A stretch of DNA of 64,000 nucleotides from UBA1756 sp045130235 (GCA_045130235.1 JBGUPJ010000031.1:47615-111614), one strand, 5' to 3'. Counted from the first letter of the stretch, positions 17,989 to 26,115 are shown. Numbers and translations are program-made. The notes: generated by a model not told the origin, from the sequence alone.

Positions 17989-18967
17989 GCTTTTTCTCTT
18001 TCTTTTTTGATGTTTTGAATTCTTTCTTATCGATAATATTTTGGGCTTCCTCCGCATACTTCCCAGCCTCTTTCAGGAGGTCGGAAGTAGGGCAGTTGAT
18101 TTTCATATTTTGGTATGCCTCAACACATTGCGTATAGCGCTCCACCTTTTTGCTCTCCACGCTATGACGGGCATATTCGAAATTGTTTTTGACCAAAATG
18201 GCGTAAGCGTCATCACAATATTCGGAGTAGCTATAGTCCTTGAAAAAGTTGCGGGCAATGATTTGCGCGGACTTATAATTTTCGGTGTTATAGTAGAGGT
18301 TAAGTATCTCAAACTCCTTACGGGCCAATTTGTTACGCATTCTATCCAGCAACTCGTTACATTCTTCCATGTGAGAACTTGTGGGGTAGGTTCGGATAAA
18401 AAGTTGAATTTCCTCGATGACGTAGTAGGTCTCTGTTTGGTCGAGGCTATATTCTGGAGAAGTATTCGATAGTGCGAGAATTGCCTTATAATGAGCCTCT
18501 TCTGCACGAATGCTGGAGGGGTATTTGCCGGCATACTCCTTGAAATGGAAGGCGGCCATCTCATAGTCCTGATTGTTATAGTAGCAGTCGGCGAAGAGGA
18601 AGAGAACGGTGTCAGCGCGGGGGGTACCGAGGGAGAGGGGATACAGTTCCTCAAAGAGTCGTGCCGCGCTGATATAGAGTTGGTTATTATAAAGTTGAAG
18701 AGCCTTCTGATAATTCTCTTCGTACGTTTCGAACGTTACCTTTTTGTTTTTGGACTGGGATGATTTGTTCTTATTTTTCCGCTTTTTAGGGTTAGATTGT
18801 GGGTCATCATCGCCCAACTGTTGGATACTCTGAGAGGTAGGGGAGGGGATTGTGGACTCAAAAAATAGGAAATTTTTGCTATGTGCGGACACAGATCCGC
18901 CCCACAGCAAAGCCATTAAAACGCTGAATATCAGCGCAATTCTTGAAAATCCTTTAAAATTTTCCAT
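17978..18967 (-). CDS. bamD: Outer-membrane assembly factor BamD-like protein without lipobox (329 aa)
   Basis: BamD is a tetratricopeptide-like scaffold of the BAM complex that inserts beta-barrels in the outer membrane. The TPR array runs from ~residue 75 (FETYEENYQKALQLYNNQLY, FADCYYNNQDYEMAAFHFKE, SLDQTETYYVIEEIQLFI) and matches Bacteroidetes BamD. Two things are unusual. The N-terminus (ENFKGFSRIALIFSVLMALL..SVSAHS) is a signal peptide with no lipobox cysteine, although BamD is normally a lipoprotein. A basic Lys/Asn/Ser-rich insert precedes the first TPR. The start at 18967 is the first ATG; an in-frame GTG lies five codons upstream. It overlaps rpoZ. Confidence 0.83.
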   Translation of the reverse strand: MENFKGFSRIALIFSVLMALLWGGSVSAHSKNFLFFESTIPSPTSQSIQQLGDDDPQSNPKKRKNKNKSSQSKNKKVTFETYEENYQKALQLYNNQLYISAARLFEELYPLSLGTPRADTVLFLFADCYYNNQDYEMAAFHFKEYAGKYPSSIRAEEAHYKAILALSNTSPEYSLDQTETYYVIEEIQLFIRTYPTSSHMEECNELLDRMRNKLARKEFEILNLYYNTENYKSAQIIARNFFKDYSYSEYCDDAYAILVKNNFEYARHSVESKKVERYTQCVEAYQNMKINCPTSDLLKEAGKYAEEAQNIIDKKEFKTSKKKEKKHED

Positions 18968-18971
18968 CTTG

Positions 18972-18979
18972 CAAATATA
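18972..18979 (-). promoter_or_regulatory. Possible -7 box just before bamD
   Basis: The minus strand reads TATATTTG then CAAG, a match to TAnnTTTG ending five bases before the ATG. If used, the transcript would have almost no leader. bamD may instead be co-transcribed with comEC, 33 bases upstream. Confidence 0.3.
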
Positions 18980-19000
18980 CACATTTTTTGTAAAACGCTT

Positions 19001-21082
19001 TTACAAGGAAAAATACCCGTCGCGGCGAGTGGAATGGCAGGGAATATGATAGACTTGACACGAGTCGATCCAACGCTGCTCATAGTAGGGGGTGTTGGTG
19101 CCATCAATGAGTAAAGTATTGCAACGGAAGGTTTGCAGCAGTTTGCACATAGGGATACGGGGATTATGTTGGAGGCAAAGCACATCCACTTGCACAGGTT
19201 CGGACATCGGGTAGAGCCATTCGCGACCCGAAAGAAAGAAAACGGTGTGCGTGTCAAACCGCAAAAAATGGTTTTGTTTTGCCAAATTCTGGCATACATA
19301 GACAGAAGTATCCAAAGAAATCACTTCATTTTCAATATGTTCCATCCTGACTTGATTTTTTATATTGAAATCATAGGCAAAGGGGCTGTGGTGTGCGGCT
19401 GAATCAAGGAGGAGAATTCCGCGCGTGCCGGCATTACACTCGACTGCACACATTTTGTCGATTGCATATATAGTGAGTTCTCTTCTATTTTGTGACTTCA
19501 CTTTATCGAAGAAAAAAGTGATACCTAATAGGAGAAACGTAGATAGAGCAAGGGTTTTGAATAAAAATCGTTTTTTCATCAAGTAGAGAAAAGCGGTAAT
19601 GATTATGCCATAAATTAGCATCATCTGTGGGGCGGTTACTGCAATATTCTCGGTGACAGAGCCAGGGAGGGACTCTATTCCTTTAACGATATTGTTGAGG
19701 AGACGAATTTCGTGAGTAAGGAGAAGGCCGATGAGACGAGATAGGGGAGGAATCCAAGAGAAAACGAGCAACGCTATTCCTGTCATGACGATGAGAAAAG
19801 AGAGCGAGATGACGGAGAGGTTGGAGAGCAGGAAATAGTTGGGGAATTGACCGAAATAGAAGAGCGAGAGGGGGAAAGTGGCAAATTGGGCGGCGACGGA
19901 TACGGTGGCTAATTCCCATAAATAATTGATTACTTTATATTTAGGTGTCCACAAGCGGGTGAGAGGCGGTTGGATGAGCACGATACCGAAGACGGCGAGG
20001 TAGCTCATTTGGAATCCGATTTCGAATAGAAGTAACGGATTGATTAACAGAAGAATAAACATAGATGCGAAGAGGCTATGGTAGATGGAGGTGGGACGGT
20101 GGAGGAGTGAGCCGAAAGTGACAAAGGTAAACATGGTGGCGGCACGTTTAACGGAAGGGGCGAGTCCGGTGATATGGGCATAGCTCCAAATTACGAGCAG
20201 TAGGATGAAAGCTTTCAAAAATCGCAAGCGCGGGGAGTAGTCAAGGGGTTTGGTTAAAAAGTTGATAATCATAAAGATAATTCCCACATGCATCCCGGAA
20301 ACGCAGAGGATGTGACTAACACCGGCGGCAGCGAAATGGGCTTTGAGGTCGGCTTCCATGGTATCGTCGTTACCGAGCAAAACGGCGGTGATGACGGCAT
20401 ATTCCTCACCTTGGAGTCCATTTTGGGCGAAGAGTGTGGAGAAGTGGTGCTGGGCCTTGGAGGCGGCCGTGCGGAGGGGATGGATAGAAGCGTGGGAGAG
20501 GTACTCCCATTGTTGGGAAGAAGCGTAGGCAGTGAAATAGATACCTTTTCTCTTCATATATTTTTGATTATCGAAGGCGTATGGATTTTGAGGAGGGGAA
20601 AACACCTTAAATTTAGTGTGCACCATGAGATAATCTCCGACTTGGAGTTGGGCGGATTTTGGACATTTTTGAAGATAAAGGACCGCTTTTTTTGAAATGG
20701 TGTGGTGATCTTTATCGGACAGCAATTGTACAATCAATTTGAAACTTTTTTCTTTTTCGGTAGGATTTTCGATGATTTGGAGTGTAAAAAATTCTCTGTT
20801 TTGCACCAATTTTTTCACTTCAGAAAAATGATTAGGACAAACTCTCAGATTGGTTAGGGTGATGCCCAGAAGGAAAAAAGCGACAGAGAGCGAGAGGAGG
20901 GCAGGCAGGTGTCCACGCAACGGAAAGAGAAAACGGAGCAGGCAGCCAAGGGCGAGGAGGGATGTGCTAAATGCAAATAAAATCAGTGGATTAAGATATG
21001 TTGAAAGATAAAAATAGGAAAAAAGGATGCCGCAGAGGTAGGGGAGGAGCATTTTGAGTAGGGGAAATTTTCGAAGATTCAT
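19001..21082 (-). CDS. comEC: ComEC/Rec2-family DNA-uptake channel protein (693 aa)
   Basis: This is a polytopic inner-membrane protein of the ComEC family, the channel that passes single-stranded DNA into the cytoplasm in competent bacteria. An N-terminal membrane and OB-fold part (DUF4131-like, ~1-200) precedes the Competence domain with the signature HILCVSGMHVGII near residue 270 and multiple helices up to ~520. The C-terminal ~170 residues are a shortened, soluble region without the HxHxDH metal motif of a full metallo-beta-lactamase domain. The start at 21082 (MNLRKFPLLKM) is preferred over a start seven codons upstream. No other competence gene is nearby. Confidence 0.88.
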   Translation of the reverse strand: MNLRKFPLLKMLLPYLCGILFSYFYLSTYLNPLILFAFSTSLLALGCLLRFLFPLRGHLPALLSLSVAFFLLGITLTNLRVCPNHFSEVKKLVQNREFFTLQIIENPTEKEKSFKLIVQLLSDKDHHTISKKAVLYLQKCPKSAQLQVGDYLMVHTKFKVFSPPQNPYAFDNQKYMKRKGIYFTAYASSQQWEYLSHASIHPLRTAASKAQHHFSTLFAQNGLQGEEYAVITAVLLGNDDTMEADLKAHFAAAGVSHILCVSGMHVGIIFMIINFLTKPLDYSPRLRFLKAFILLLVIWSYAHITGLAPSVKRAATMFTFVTFGSLLHRPTSIYHSLFASMFILLLINPLLLFEIGFQMSYLAVFGIVLIQPPLTRLWTPKYKVINYLWELATVSVAAQFATFPLSLFYFGQFPNYFLLSNLSVISLSFLIVMTGIALLVFSWIPPLSRLIGLLLTHEIRLLNNIVKGIESLPGSVTENIAVTAPQMMLIYGIIITAFLYLMKKRFLFKTLALSTFLLLGITFFFDKVKSQNRRELTIYAIDKMCAVECNAGTRGILLLDSAAHHSPFAYDFNIKNQVRMEHIENEVISLDTSVYVCQNLAKQNHFLRFDTHTVFFLSGREWLYPMSEPVQVDVLCLQHNPRIPMCKLLQTFRCNTLLIDGTNTPYYEQRWIDSCQVYHIPCHSTRRDGYFSL

Positions 21083-21238
21083 AGAGCAAAGTATTTTATG
21101 CAAAGTTAACTGGAAATAATGAAATTGGCGGATTTGCAGGAGAAAATAATCACCCCCAAAAAGTGCGAAAATTGGAGGATTACGCTAAAAAAAAGGGTGA
21201 TTTCTTCACTAAAACCACAAAAGCAGCAAAAAATGTCA

Positions 21239-21252
21239 TTTTCACGTGAAAA
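21239..21252. promoter_or_regulatory. parS-like palindrome, copy A
   Basis: TTTTCACGTGAAAA is a perfect 14-base palindrome. Its inner TTTCACGTGAAA equals the core of the ParB site parS (TGTTTCACGTGAAACA). It lies in the gap between comEC and the LytTR gene. Two further copies of the 12-base core follow within 3 kb. Confidence 0.6.
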
Positions 21253-21342
21253 ACTGCAATAAATGAGAATTTGAAAATTTATGAGAATTTCAATTGAAAT
21301 AATCCTTAATTTTGTACACTATCTTAACATTATAATTACATT

Positions 21343-22158
21343 ATGAAAAAAATCAGCTGCGCAATTTTTATGGGTGACCCGCGCACCCAAAAGGAAATCA
21401 CCGAAAGGATTGACTTTTTCGATTCACTAGAAATCACCAAAGTGTTTAACAATCATATTGAAATGATTGAAACACTAAATCATGAAAGACCCGACATGTT
21501 GTTTATCAACGTGGACCAGCCTCAATTCAATGTGTTGGAGGTATTGAAAATGGTACAGAGGCCACCTTTCATGTTTGCCATTACCCACAATAAACTGCGG
21601 GTTCCGGAACTGCTCGACAATGGCTTTTTCGACTATCTGTCGCCCAAATTAGATTTGGAATCTTTCTGTAAAAAAGTGAGTAAAGTATTGAATATCAAGA
21701 ATGCACTAACCAGCAATGACTCATTTCTCGTTAAGGAACCCGAAAGTGGATATGGGCGAAAGAAGAAAAATAAGGTTGAACACACCAATGTTTTTCTCAA
21801 TTATAAGAAAACACAATGCCGATTGGCCATTGAAGACATCGCACTGGTGACCAAAACCCCATTGGGACTCAAGGTCGAGACCATACGGGGGAAGGTGGCC
21901 TATCATAACTCTACTATCAAAAATTTTGGAGAGCTTTTACCCAAAGACATGTTCATGCGAATCAACAAATCGGTCATCGTGAACATGATGCATATCGAAA
22001 AGGTGGAACAGAACACCATATATGTGCGGAAAAGATCATTTGAGGTTTCAAGGATTTTTGCCCCTGCCTTGAGAAATTTTATACGGAAAAACTCATTTGG
22101 AAAGAACGCACTCCTCAAACGGAAACTTCTCACACAATCGGAGGAAATAAAAAGCTGA
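21343..22158 (+). CDS. LytTR-family transcription regulator with degenerate receiver (271 aa)
   Basis: Residues ~1-115 have a receiver-like fold and ~145-250 form a LytTR DNA-binding domain (LLPKDMFMRINKSVIVNMMHI, IYVRKRSFEVSR). The receiver lacks key residues. The position of the phosphate-accepting Asp is Asn56 (LFINVDQP in place of the usual VFLDIQMP), and the conserved Lys before Pro is Ser (DYLSP). Control by phosphorylation is therefore unlikely; binding to another signal or partner is possible. There is no histidine kinase gene next to it. A perfect hairpin follows the stop codon. Confidence 0.85.
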   Translation: MKKISCAIFMGDPRTQKEITERIDFFDSLEITKVFNNHIEMIETLNHERPDMLFINVDQPQFNVLEVLKMVQRPPFMFAITHNKLRVPELLDNGFFDYLSPKLDLESFCKKVSKVLNIKNALTSNDSFLVKEPESGYGRKKKNKVEHTNVFLNYKKTQCRLAIEDIALVTKTPLGLKVETIRGKVAYHNSTIKNFGELLPKDMFMRINKSVIVNMMHIEKVEQNTIYVRKRSFEVSRIFAPALRNFIRKNSFGKNALLKRKLLTQSEEIKS

Positions 22159-22203
22159 AAAACAATGAGTTTTTTAGAATTTAGAAAATAGGACGCTCTA
22201 TCG

Positions 22204-22232
22204 AATTTTTGAAGATAAAGTCTTCAAAAATT
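22204..22232 (+). terminator. Hairpin after the LytTR gene
   Basis: AATTTTTGAAGA and TCTTCAAAAATT form a perfect 12-base stem with a five-base loop, 45 bases after the LytTR stop. It is AT-rich with only a weak T-run after it. It also lies about 60 bases downstream of mnmG on the other strand, so it may serve both genes. Confidence 0.5.
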
Positions 22233-22289
22233 GATTTTATGGCTCAAATCCAATGATTTCGATTGCGCCACTCATTATCAAGAAGATAA

Positions 22290-24173
22290 CTACTTGGTAG
22301 GATGATGGAGGAAAATGAGAAGGGCGGAAATGTCGGCGGGACTCACTCCGCTGATGCGGGATGCCTGTCCGAGATTGAGCGGACGGATGCGATTCAATTT
22401 TTCGCGAGCCTCCTTCGATAGGAAGGTTAACGGATCGTATTCTATGTCGGCGGGCAGCTTCACCCCCTCCAGATTTTCCATTCGCTTGGCCAATTCCTCC
22501 TCCTTCTCGATATAGGAGGCATACTTGATGTCGGTTTCGGCCTGAAGAAACAGTTGCCTGTCGGAAGTAATGGCGGCAATAGTCGCCTGAATTTCGGGAA
22601 GGTGCTGAAGCAGGTCTTCTAGTCGAATTTCCGGTCGGCGGAGCAGCACTTCCAGCTTCACTTTCTGGGAGAGGGTAGGGGAATTGATTTGCGTGAGGTA
22701 GTCGTTGATTTGGTGAGGGACTACGGCGGTGGTTTTCAAACACTCCACAATATTGTTCTGAACGGCATATTTCTGCTGCATGGATTCATATCTTTCACGT
22801 GAAATCAAACCATGCTGGTAGCCGAGCGGCGTGAGCCGGTAATCGGCATTATCTTGACGGAGTAGGATGCGGTACTCGGCGCGCGAGGTGAACATACGAT
22901 AGGGGTCTTGCACGCCTTTTGTGATGAGGTCATCGATGAGAACGCCGATGTAGCCCTGACTGCGGGTAAGGATGAAGGGTGGCTGGTGGCGGAGGGCGAG
23001 TACTGCGTTGATGCCAGCCATCAGTCCTTGGCAGGCGGCCTCCTCGTAGCCGGTAGTGCCGTTGACCTGTCCGGCCAAATAGAGGTTGGGCAGCACCTTT
23101 GATTCGAGCGTGAAGTGGAGCTGGGTAGGATCGAAATAGTCGTACTCGATGGCGTAACCAGGTTTCAGCACCACGGCATCTTCAAGTCCGGGAAGGTGAT
23201 GAAGAGCCTCCGTCTGCACCTCTTCGGGCAGGGAAGAGGAGAAGCCGTTGAGATAATACTCGTGGGTGTTTCTTCCTTCGGGTTCGAGGAAGAGCTGGTG
23301 GCGGTCTTTGTCGGCAAAGCGTTCAATCTTATCTTCGATAGAGGGACAGTAGCGTGGGCCAACACCTTGTATGCGCCCTTGGAACATGGGCGACTTGTCG
23401 AAGCCGGTTCGGAGGATGTCGTGTACCTCGGGACTGGTATAGGTAATATAGCAAGGCAGCTGGTGGGTGAGGGGAGGGGTGTCGGTGAACGAGAACTTGG
23501 CAGGTTGTTCGTCGCCGGGCTGGGGGGTCATGCGGTCGAAATGGACGGAGCGGCCATCGATGCGGACGGGGGTACCGGTTTTGAGTTTGCGGGTGGTGAT
23601 GCCGGCGGCTTGCAGCTGGTCGGAGAGGAGGGGGGCGGCCATTTCGCCGAGGCGGCCTCCTGAGAAGTTGACCTCACCGATATGGATGCGGCCATTGAGG
23701 AAGGTGCCGGCGGTAATGATCACCTTGCCGGCGGTGATGGTCTGTCCCTGCATCGTCTGCACCCCGCACACCTCGCTGTTGCGGATGACGAGGGAGGTGA
23801 CGGTATCTTGGCGGAGGGAGAGGTTCTCCTGGTTTTCGAGGATGGACTTCCAGAAGAGGGTGAACTGCTGTTTGTCGCACTGGGCGCGGGGGCTCCACAT
23901 GGCGGGACCTTTCGAGCTGTTGAGCATCCTGAACTGAATCATGGTATGATCGGTCACGATGCCGGTCATGCCGCCGAGGGCATCAATTTCGCGCACTATC
24001 TGACCTTTGGCGATGCCACCGATGGCGGGGTTGCACGACATTTGGGCAACCAGGTAGAGGTTCATTGACACGAGCAGGGTGCGGGCTCCCATCTTGGCGG
24101 CTGCCACGGCTGCTTCACAACCAGCGTGACCAGCACCCACCACCAAAACATCAAAATTTGTGTCAGTTTTCAC
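22290..24173 (-). CDS. mnmG: tRNA uridine-5-carboxymethylaminomethyl modification enzyme MnmG (627 aa)
   Basis: MnmG (GidA), together with MnmE, installs the carboxymethylaminomethyl group on the wobble uridine of several tRNAs, using FAD and NADH. The FAD-binding motif VVGAGHAGCEAAVAAAKMGA is at the N-terminus, followed by SCNPAIGGIAKGQIVREIDA and the GidA signature region GRIHIGEVNFSGGR. The C-terminal helical domain is complete (RPLNLGQASRISGVSPADIS). The start is a GTG at 24171-24173, because a stop codon precedes it in frame with no ATG. That GTG lies inside parS-like copy C, and copy B lies inside the coding region. Confidence 0.96.
   Translation of the reverse strand: MKTDTNFDVLVVGAGHAGCEAAVAAAKMGARTLLVSMNLYLVAQMSCNPAIGGIAKGQIVREIDALGGMTGIVTDHTMIQFRMLNSSKGPAMWSPRAQCDKQQFTLFWKSILENQENLSLRQDTVTSLVIRNSEVCGVQTMQGQTITAGKVIITAGTFLNGRIHIGEVNFSGGRLGEMAAPLLSDQLQAAGITTRKLKTGTPVRIDGRSVHFDRMTPQPGDEQPAKFSFTDTPPLTHQLPCYITYTSPEVHDILRTGFDKSPMFQGRIQGVGPRYCPSIEDKIERFADKDRHQLFLEPEGRNTHEYYLNGFSSSLPEEVQTEALHHLPGLEDAVVLKPGYAIEYDYFDPTQLHFTLESKVLPNLYLAGQVNGTTGYEEAACQGLMAGINAVLALRHQPPFILTRSQGYIGVLIDDLITKGVQDPYRMFTSRAEYRILLRQDNADYRLTPLGYQHGLISRERYESMQQKYAVQNNIVECLKTTAVVPHQINDYLTQINSPTLSQKVKLEVLLRRPEIRLEDLLQHLPEIQATIAAITSDRQLFLQAETDIKYASYIEKEEELAKRMENLEGVKLPADIEYDPLTFLSKEAREKLNRIRPLNLGQASRISGVSPADISALLIFLHHPTK
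22793..22804. promoter_or_regulatory. parS-like palindrome, copy B
   Basis: TTTCACGTGAAA lies inside mnmG, with flanks TC on the left and TC on the right. It encodes ISRERYE codons on the minus strand, so it is maintained within coding sequence, as parS sites often are. Confidence 0.5.
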
Positions 24174-24180
24174 GTGAAAA
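24167..24180. promoter_or_regulatory. parS-like palindrome, copy C, spanning the mnmG start codon
   Basis: TTTTCACGTGAAAA is the same 14-base palindrome as copy A. Flanking bases also resemble copy A read on the opposite strand (CAGTTTTCACGTGAAAAT here). The mnmG GTG start codon lies in its centre. Confidence 0.6.
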
Positions 24181-24200
24181 TTTATTTAATAAATTGATTA

Positions 24201-24626
24201 TCAATTATTTAATAAATTATGAAAAAGCGTCATCGCAGCAGCTTCCTGTCGGCGCATTTCTGCCGCATCCTTCTTCGACTTGTCCTTAAAACCGCAAAGG
24301 TGGAGCAGTCCGTGAGCGAGAACCCGAAGCAATTCTTCCTCGAAAGTCACCCCGTAGATGACGGCATTTTCGCGCACCCGTTCCACACTGATATAGATGT
24401 CGCCGTTAAGGAGTTCGCCCTCCACATAGTCGAACGTGATGATGTCGGTGAGCGTGTCGTGCTGGAGATACTGGAGGTTGAGTTGGAGAAGATAGTCGTC
24501 GTCGCAGAAGATATAATTGATGTCACCCAGCTTTTTGCAGTGAGTGGCGGCAAGGGCTGCCAACCACTTTTTATACATCATCTTCTGACAAAGTTGGAAA
24601 CGGGTCTCGGAGTGAAAAAGTACCAT
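24201..24626 (-). CDS. ybeY: Endoribonuclease YbeY, rRNA maturation factor (141 aa)
   Basis: YbeY is a metal-dependent RNase needed for 16S rRNA 3' maturation and ribosome quality control. The protein shows INYIFCDDDYLLQLNLQYLQ, then HDTLTDIITFDY and GDIYISVERVRENA, and the metal site HGLLHLCGFKDK. In most bacteria a third His follows Asp in this site (HGxLHLxGxDH); here the aligned position is Asp, as in the HGxLHLCGxKDK form known from Bacteroidetes. The ATG at 24626 is chosen because the longer open frame would run back through the tRNA-Arg gene. It starts 452 bases before mnmG in the same direction. Confidence 0.9.
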   Translation of the reverse strand: MVLFHSETRFQLCQKMMYKKWLAALAATHCKKLGDINYIFCDDDYLLQLNLQYLQHDTLTDIITFDYVEGELLNGDIYISVERVRENAVIYGVTFEEELLRVLAHGLLHLCGFKDKSKKDAAEMRRQEAAAMTLFHNLLNN

Positions 24627-24693
24627 ATCGAAAAATTTCGGCAAAAATACAGAAATTTGGGGAAGTGCGACAGCAGGGGATGTAAAAAATGCG

Positions 24694-24701
24694 TATTTTT
24701 G
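24694..24701 (+). promoter_or_regulatory. -7 box of tRNA-Arg
   Basis: TATTTTTG followed by CAG matches TAnnTTTG and lies 12 bases before the mature 5' end of the tRNA. Confidence 0.55.
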
Positions 24702-24713
24702 CAGCCCGAAACT

Positions 24714-24785
24714 GGCCTTGTAGTTCAATGGATAGAACGAAAGTTTCCTAAACTTTAAATTCGGGTTCGATTCCCGGCGGGGCTA
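24714..24785 (+). tRNA. tRNA-Arg (anticodon CCT)
   Basis: The acceptor stem GGCCTTG pairs with CGGGGCT (one G-T pair at the end), with discriminator A. The anticodon stem-loop is AAAGT TTCCTAA ACTTT, giving anticodon CCT, and the T-loop is TTCGATT. CCA is not encoded. The last three bases (CTA) also serve, on the other strand, as the TAG stop codon of aroK, so the two genes converge and overlap. Confidence 0.95.
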
Positions 24786-25301
24786 CTTTTCCAAAAACTT
24801 TTCTTTCAATATTTCCAACAGTGCGGGTAATGACAAATCCTCACCCTTCACAGTAAGGTGCGCACGATTATAGTGAAGCTCACGGGAAGACAAAGTTTTT
24901 TCCACAAAATCAAGCAACTGAGTATCATCCTTACCGGCAGCCAGCGGACGAATCTTGTGCGAATTCTTCAATCGTATGAATAGCGAATAGGCCGACAATT
25001 TCAAATAAACCACGCAGCCATTCTGCAACATTTCATCCATATTGTTAAAAAAACAGGGGGTTCCCCCTCCTGTAGCGATGACAACCTGTGGGCCATGTAG
25101 CAACTCCCTTAATGCGGCTTGTTCGCAAATTCGGAACGCATTTTCTCCATATTTTTCAAAAAAATCGGGGATGGAGATATGGTATTTGCTTTCAATAAAG
25201 GAATCTGTGTCGTAAAATTGCCAGCCCAAACGCGCAGCCAACCGTCTGCCGATGGTGCTTTTTCCCGCACCCGAAAAACCGACTATGATGATTTTATCCA
25301 T
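24783..25301 (-). CDS. aroK: Shikimate kinase (172 aa)
   Basis: The enzyme phosphorylates shikimate at the 3-hydroxyl with ATP, the fifth step towards chorismate and aromatic amino acids. It has the P-loop GFSGAGKST (residues 8-16), the substrate-binding Asp in FYDTDSFIE, the FRxxE motif (AFRICEQAALREL) and the GGGT loop (VIATGGGTPC). The lid region IRPLAAG is present. Length is standard. Its stop codon lies in the 3' end of the tRNA-Arg gene on the opposite strand, so the ends are overlapping and convergent. Confidence 0.95.
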   Translation of the reverse strand: MDKIIIVGFSGAGKSTIGRRLAARLGWQFYDTDSFIESKYHISIPDFFEKYGENAFRICEQAALRELLHGPQVVIATGGGTPCFFNNMDEMLQNGCVVYLKLSAYSLFIRLKNSHKIRPLAAGKDDTQLLDFVEKTLSSRELHYNRAHLTVKGEDLSLPALLEILKEKFLEK

Positions 25302-25345
25302 AAAAAGAAAAAACCTATTGCATTGAAATACAACAGGTTTTGTTG

Positions 25346-25416
25346 AGGTCGCGAGCGGAGTCGCACCGCTTTAGCAGGTTTTGCAGACCTGTGCCTGACT
25401 GTTCGGCCACACGACC
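25346..25416 (-). tRNA. tRNA-Cys (anticodon GCA)
   Basis: On the minus strand the acceptor stem GGTCGTG pairs with CGCGACC, with discriminator T. The anticodon arm is CAGGT CTGCAAA ACCTG, giving anticodon GCA. The T-arm reads GCGGTGCGACTCCGC. Length is 71 bases, with CCA not encoded. Confidence 0.95.
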
Positions 25417-25428
25417 TGATTGAGGCTG

Positions 25429-25436
25429 CAAAAATA
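25429..25436 (-). promoter_or_regulatory. -7 box of tRNA-Cys
   Basis: The minus strand reads TATTTTTG followed by CAG, 12 bases before the mature 5' end, the same spacing as at tRNA-Arg. Confidence 0.55.
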
Positions 25437-25507
25437 CAAAAAAATTACAATATTCAAGCTTTCAGAAAATTTTTTTTATTGCCACACAAAAATCCGAAAT
25501 AAAAGTG

Positions 25508-25515
25508 TAATTTTG
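25508..25515 (+). promoter_or_regulatory. -7 box of the cysteine-rich lipoprotein gene
   Basis: TAATTTTG followed by CAG matches TAnnTTTG and lies 24 bases before the ATG at 25540. It rules out a longer in-frame start near 25420. Confidence 0.5.
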
Positions 25516-25539
25516 CAGCCAAATTTAAAAGACAAAAAA

Positions 25540-26115
25540 ATGAAAAAATTATTATTCTTAATGGTTGCATGCTGCCTGGTTTTTGCAGCATGCAAAAATG
25601 ACACCAAAAAGGAAGAAGCCAAAGAAAATGGCAAAAACCAAGTAGAAGAAAAGAAAGAATGTGCAGATGATTGCTGCAAGAAAATGATGGAAGATTGGAA
25701 AAACTTCGACAACCTCACTGCCGAAGAAAAAACCCAAATTCTGGAAAAGAAAGGCGGCATGATCACTGATATGCTTTCAAAAGTTGACCTTGAGAAAGTT
25801 GAATGCCCCAACGCAAAACAGGCTATCCAGGAATTCCAAACCAAGTGGGAAGGCTTTGCCGCTGCTGACGAAGCTGGTAAAAAAGCCCTCATCGATGAAT
25901 TCGACAATGCAGAATGGAATCATTTCGTGATCCCCCAGTGCTGCGGTGAAAAAGAAGGCTGCTGCAAAGAGGAATGCTGCAAGGACTGCAAAGATTGCAA
26001 ATGCTGCAAAGAAGGTTGCAAAGATTGCAAGTGCAAAGAAGGCAAAAAATGCGAGAACTGCACCTGTGAAGATTGCAAATGCTGCAAAGAAGGCGCAAAA
26101 GATTGCAAAAAATAA
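25540..26115 (+). CDS. Cysteine-rich lipoprotein with metallothionein-like tail (191 aa)
   Basis: The signal peptide ends in a lipobox (LVFAAC, Cys18), so this is a predicted lipoprotein. A charged linker follows with an ECADDCCKK segment, then a helical middle domain (~50-130). The last 58 residues (from ~134) hold 20 cysteines in CC, CxC and CxxC spacings alternating with Lys, Glu, Gly and Asp, as in KDCKDCKCCKEGCKDCKC. That density resembles metallothioneins and suggests soft-metal binding (Cu, Zn, Cd) or redox buffering outside the cytoplasm; neither is shown. The tail has internal near-repeats of CKCCKEG. It has its own promoter box and lies between two tRNA genes. Confidence 0.85.
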   Translation: MKKLLFLMVACCLVFAACKNDTKKEEAKENGKNQVEEKKECADDCCKKMMEDWKNFDNLTAEEKTQILEKKGGMITDMLSKVDLEKVECPNAKQAIQEFQTKWEGFAAADEAGKKALIDEFDNAEWNHFVIPQCCGEKEGCCKEECCKDCKDCKCCKEGCKDCKCKEGKKCENCTCEDCKCCKEGAKDCKK

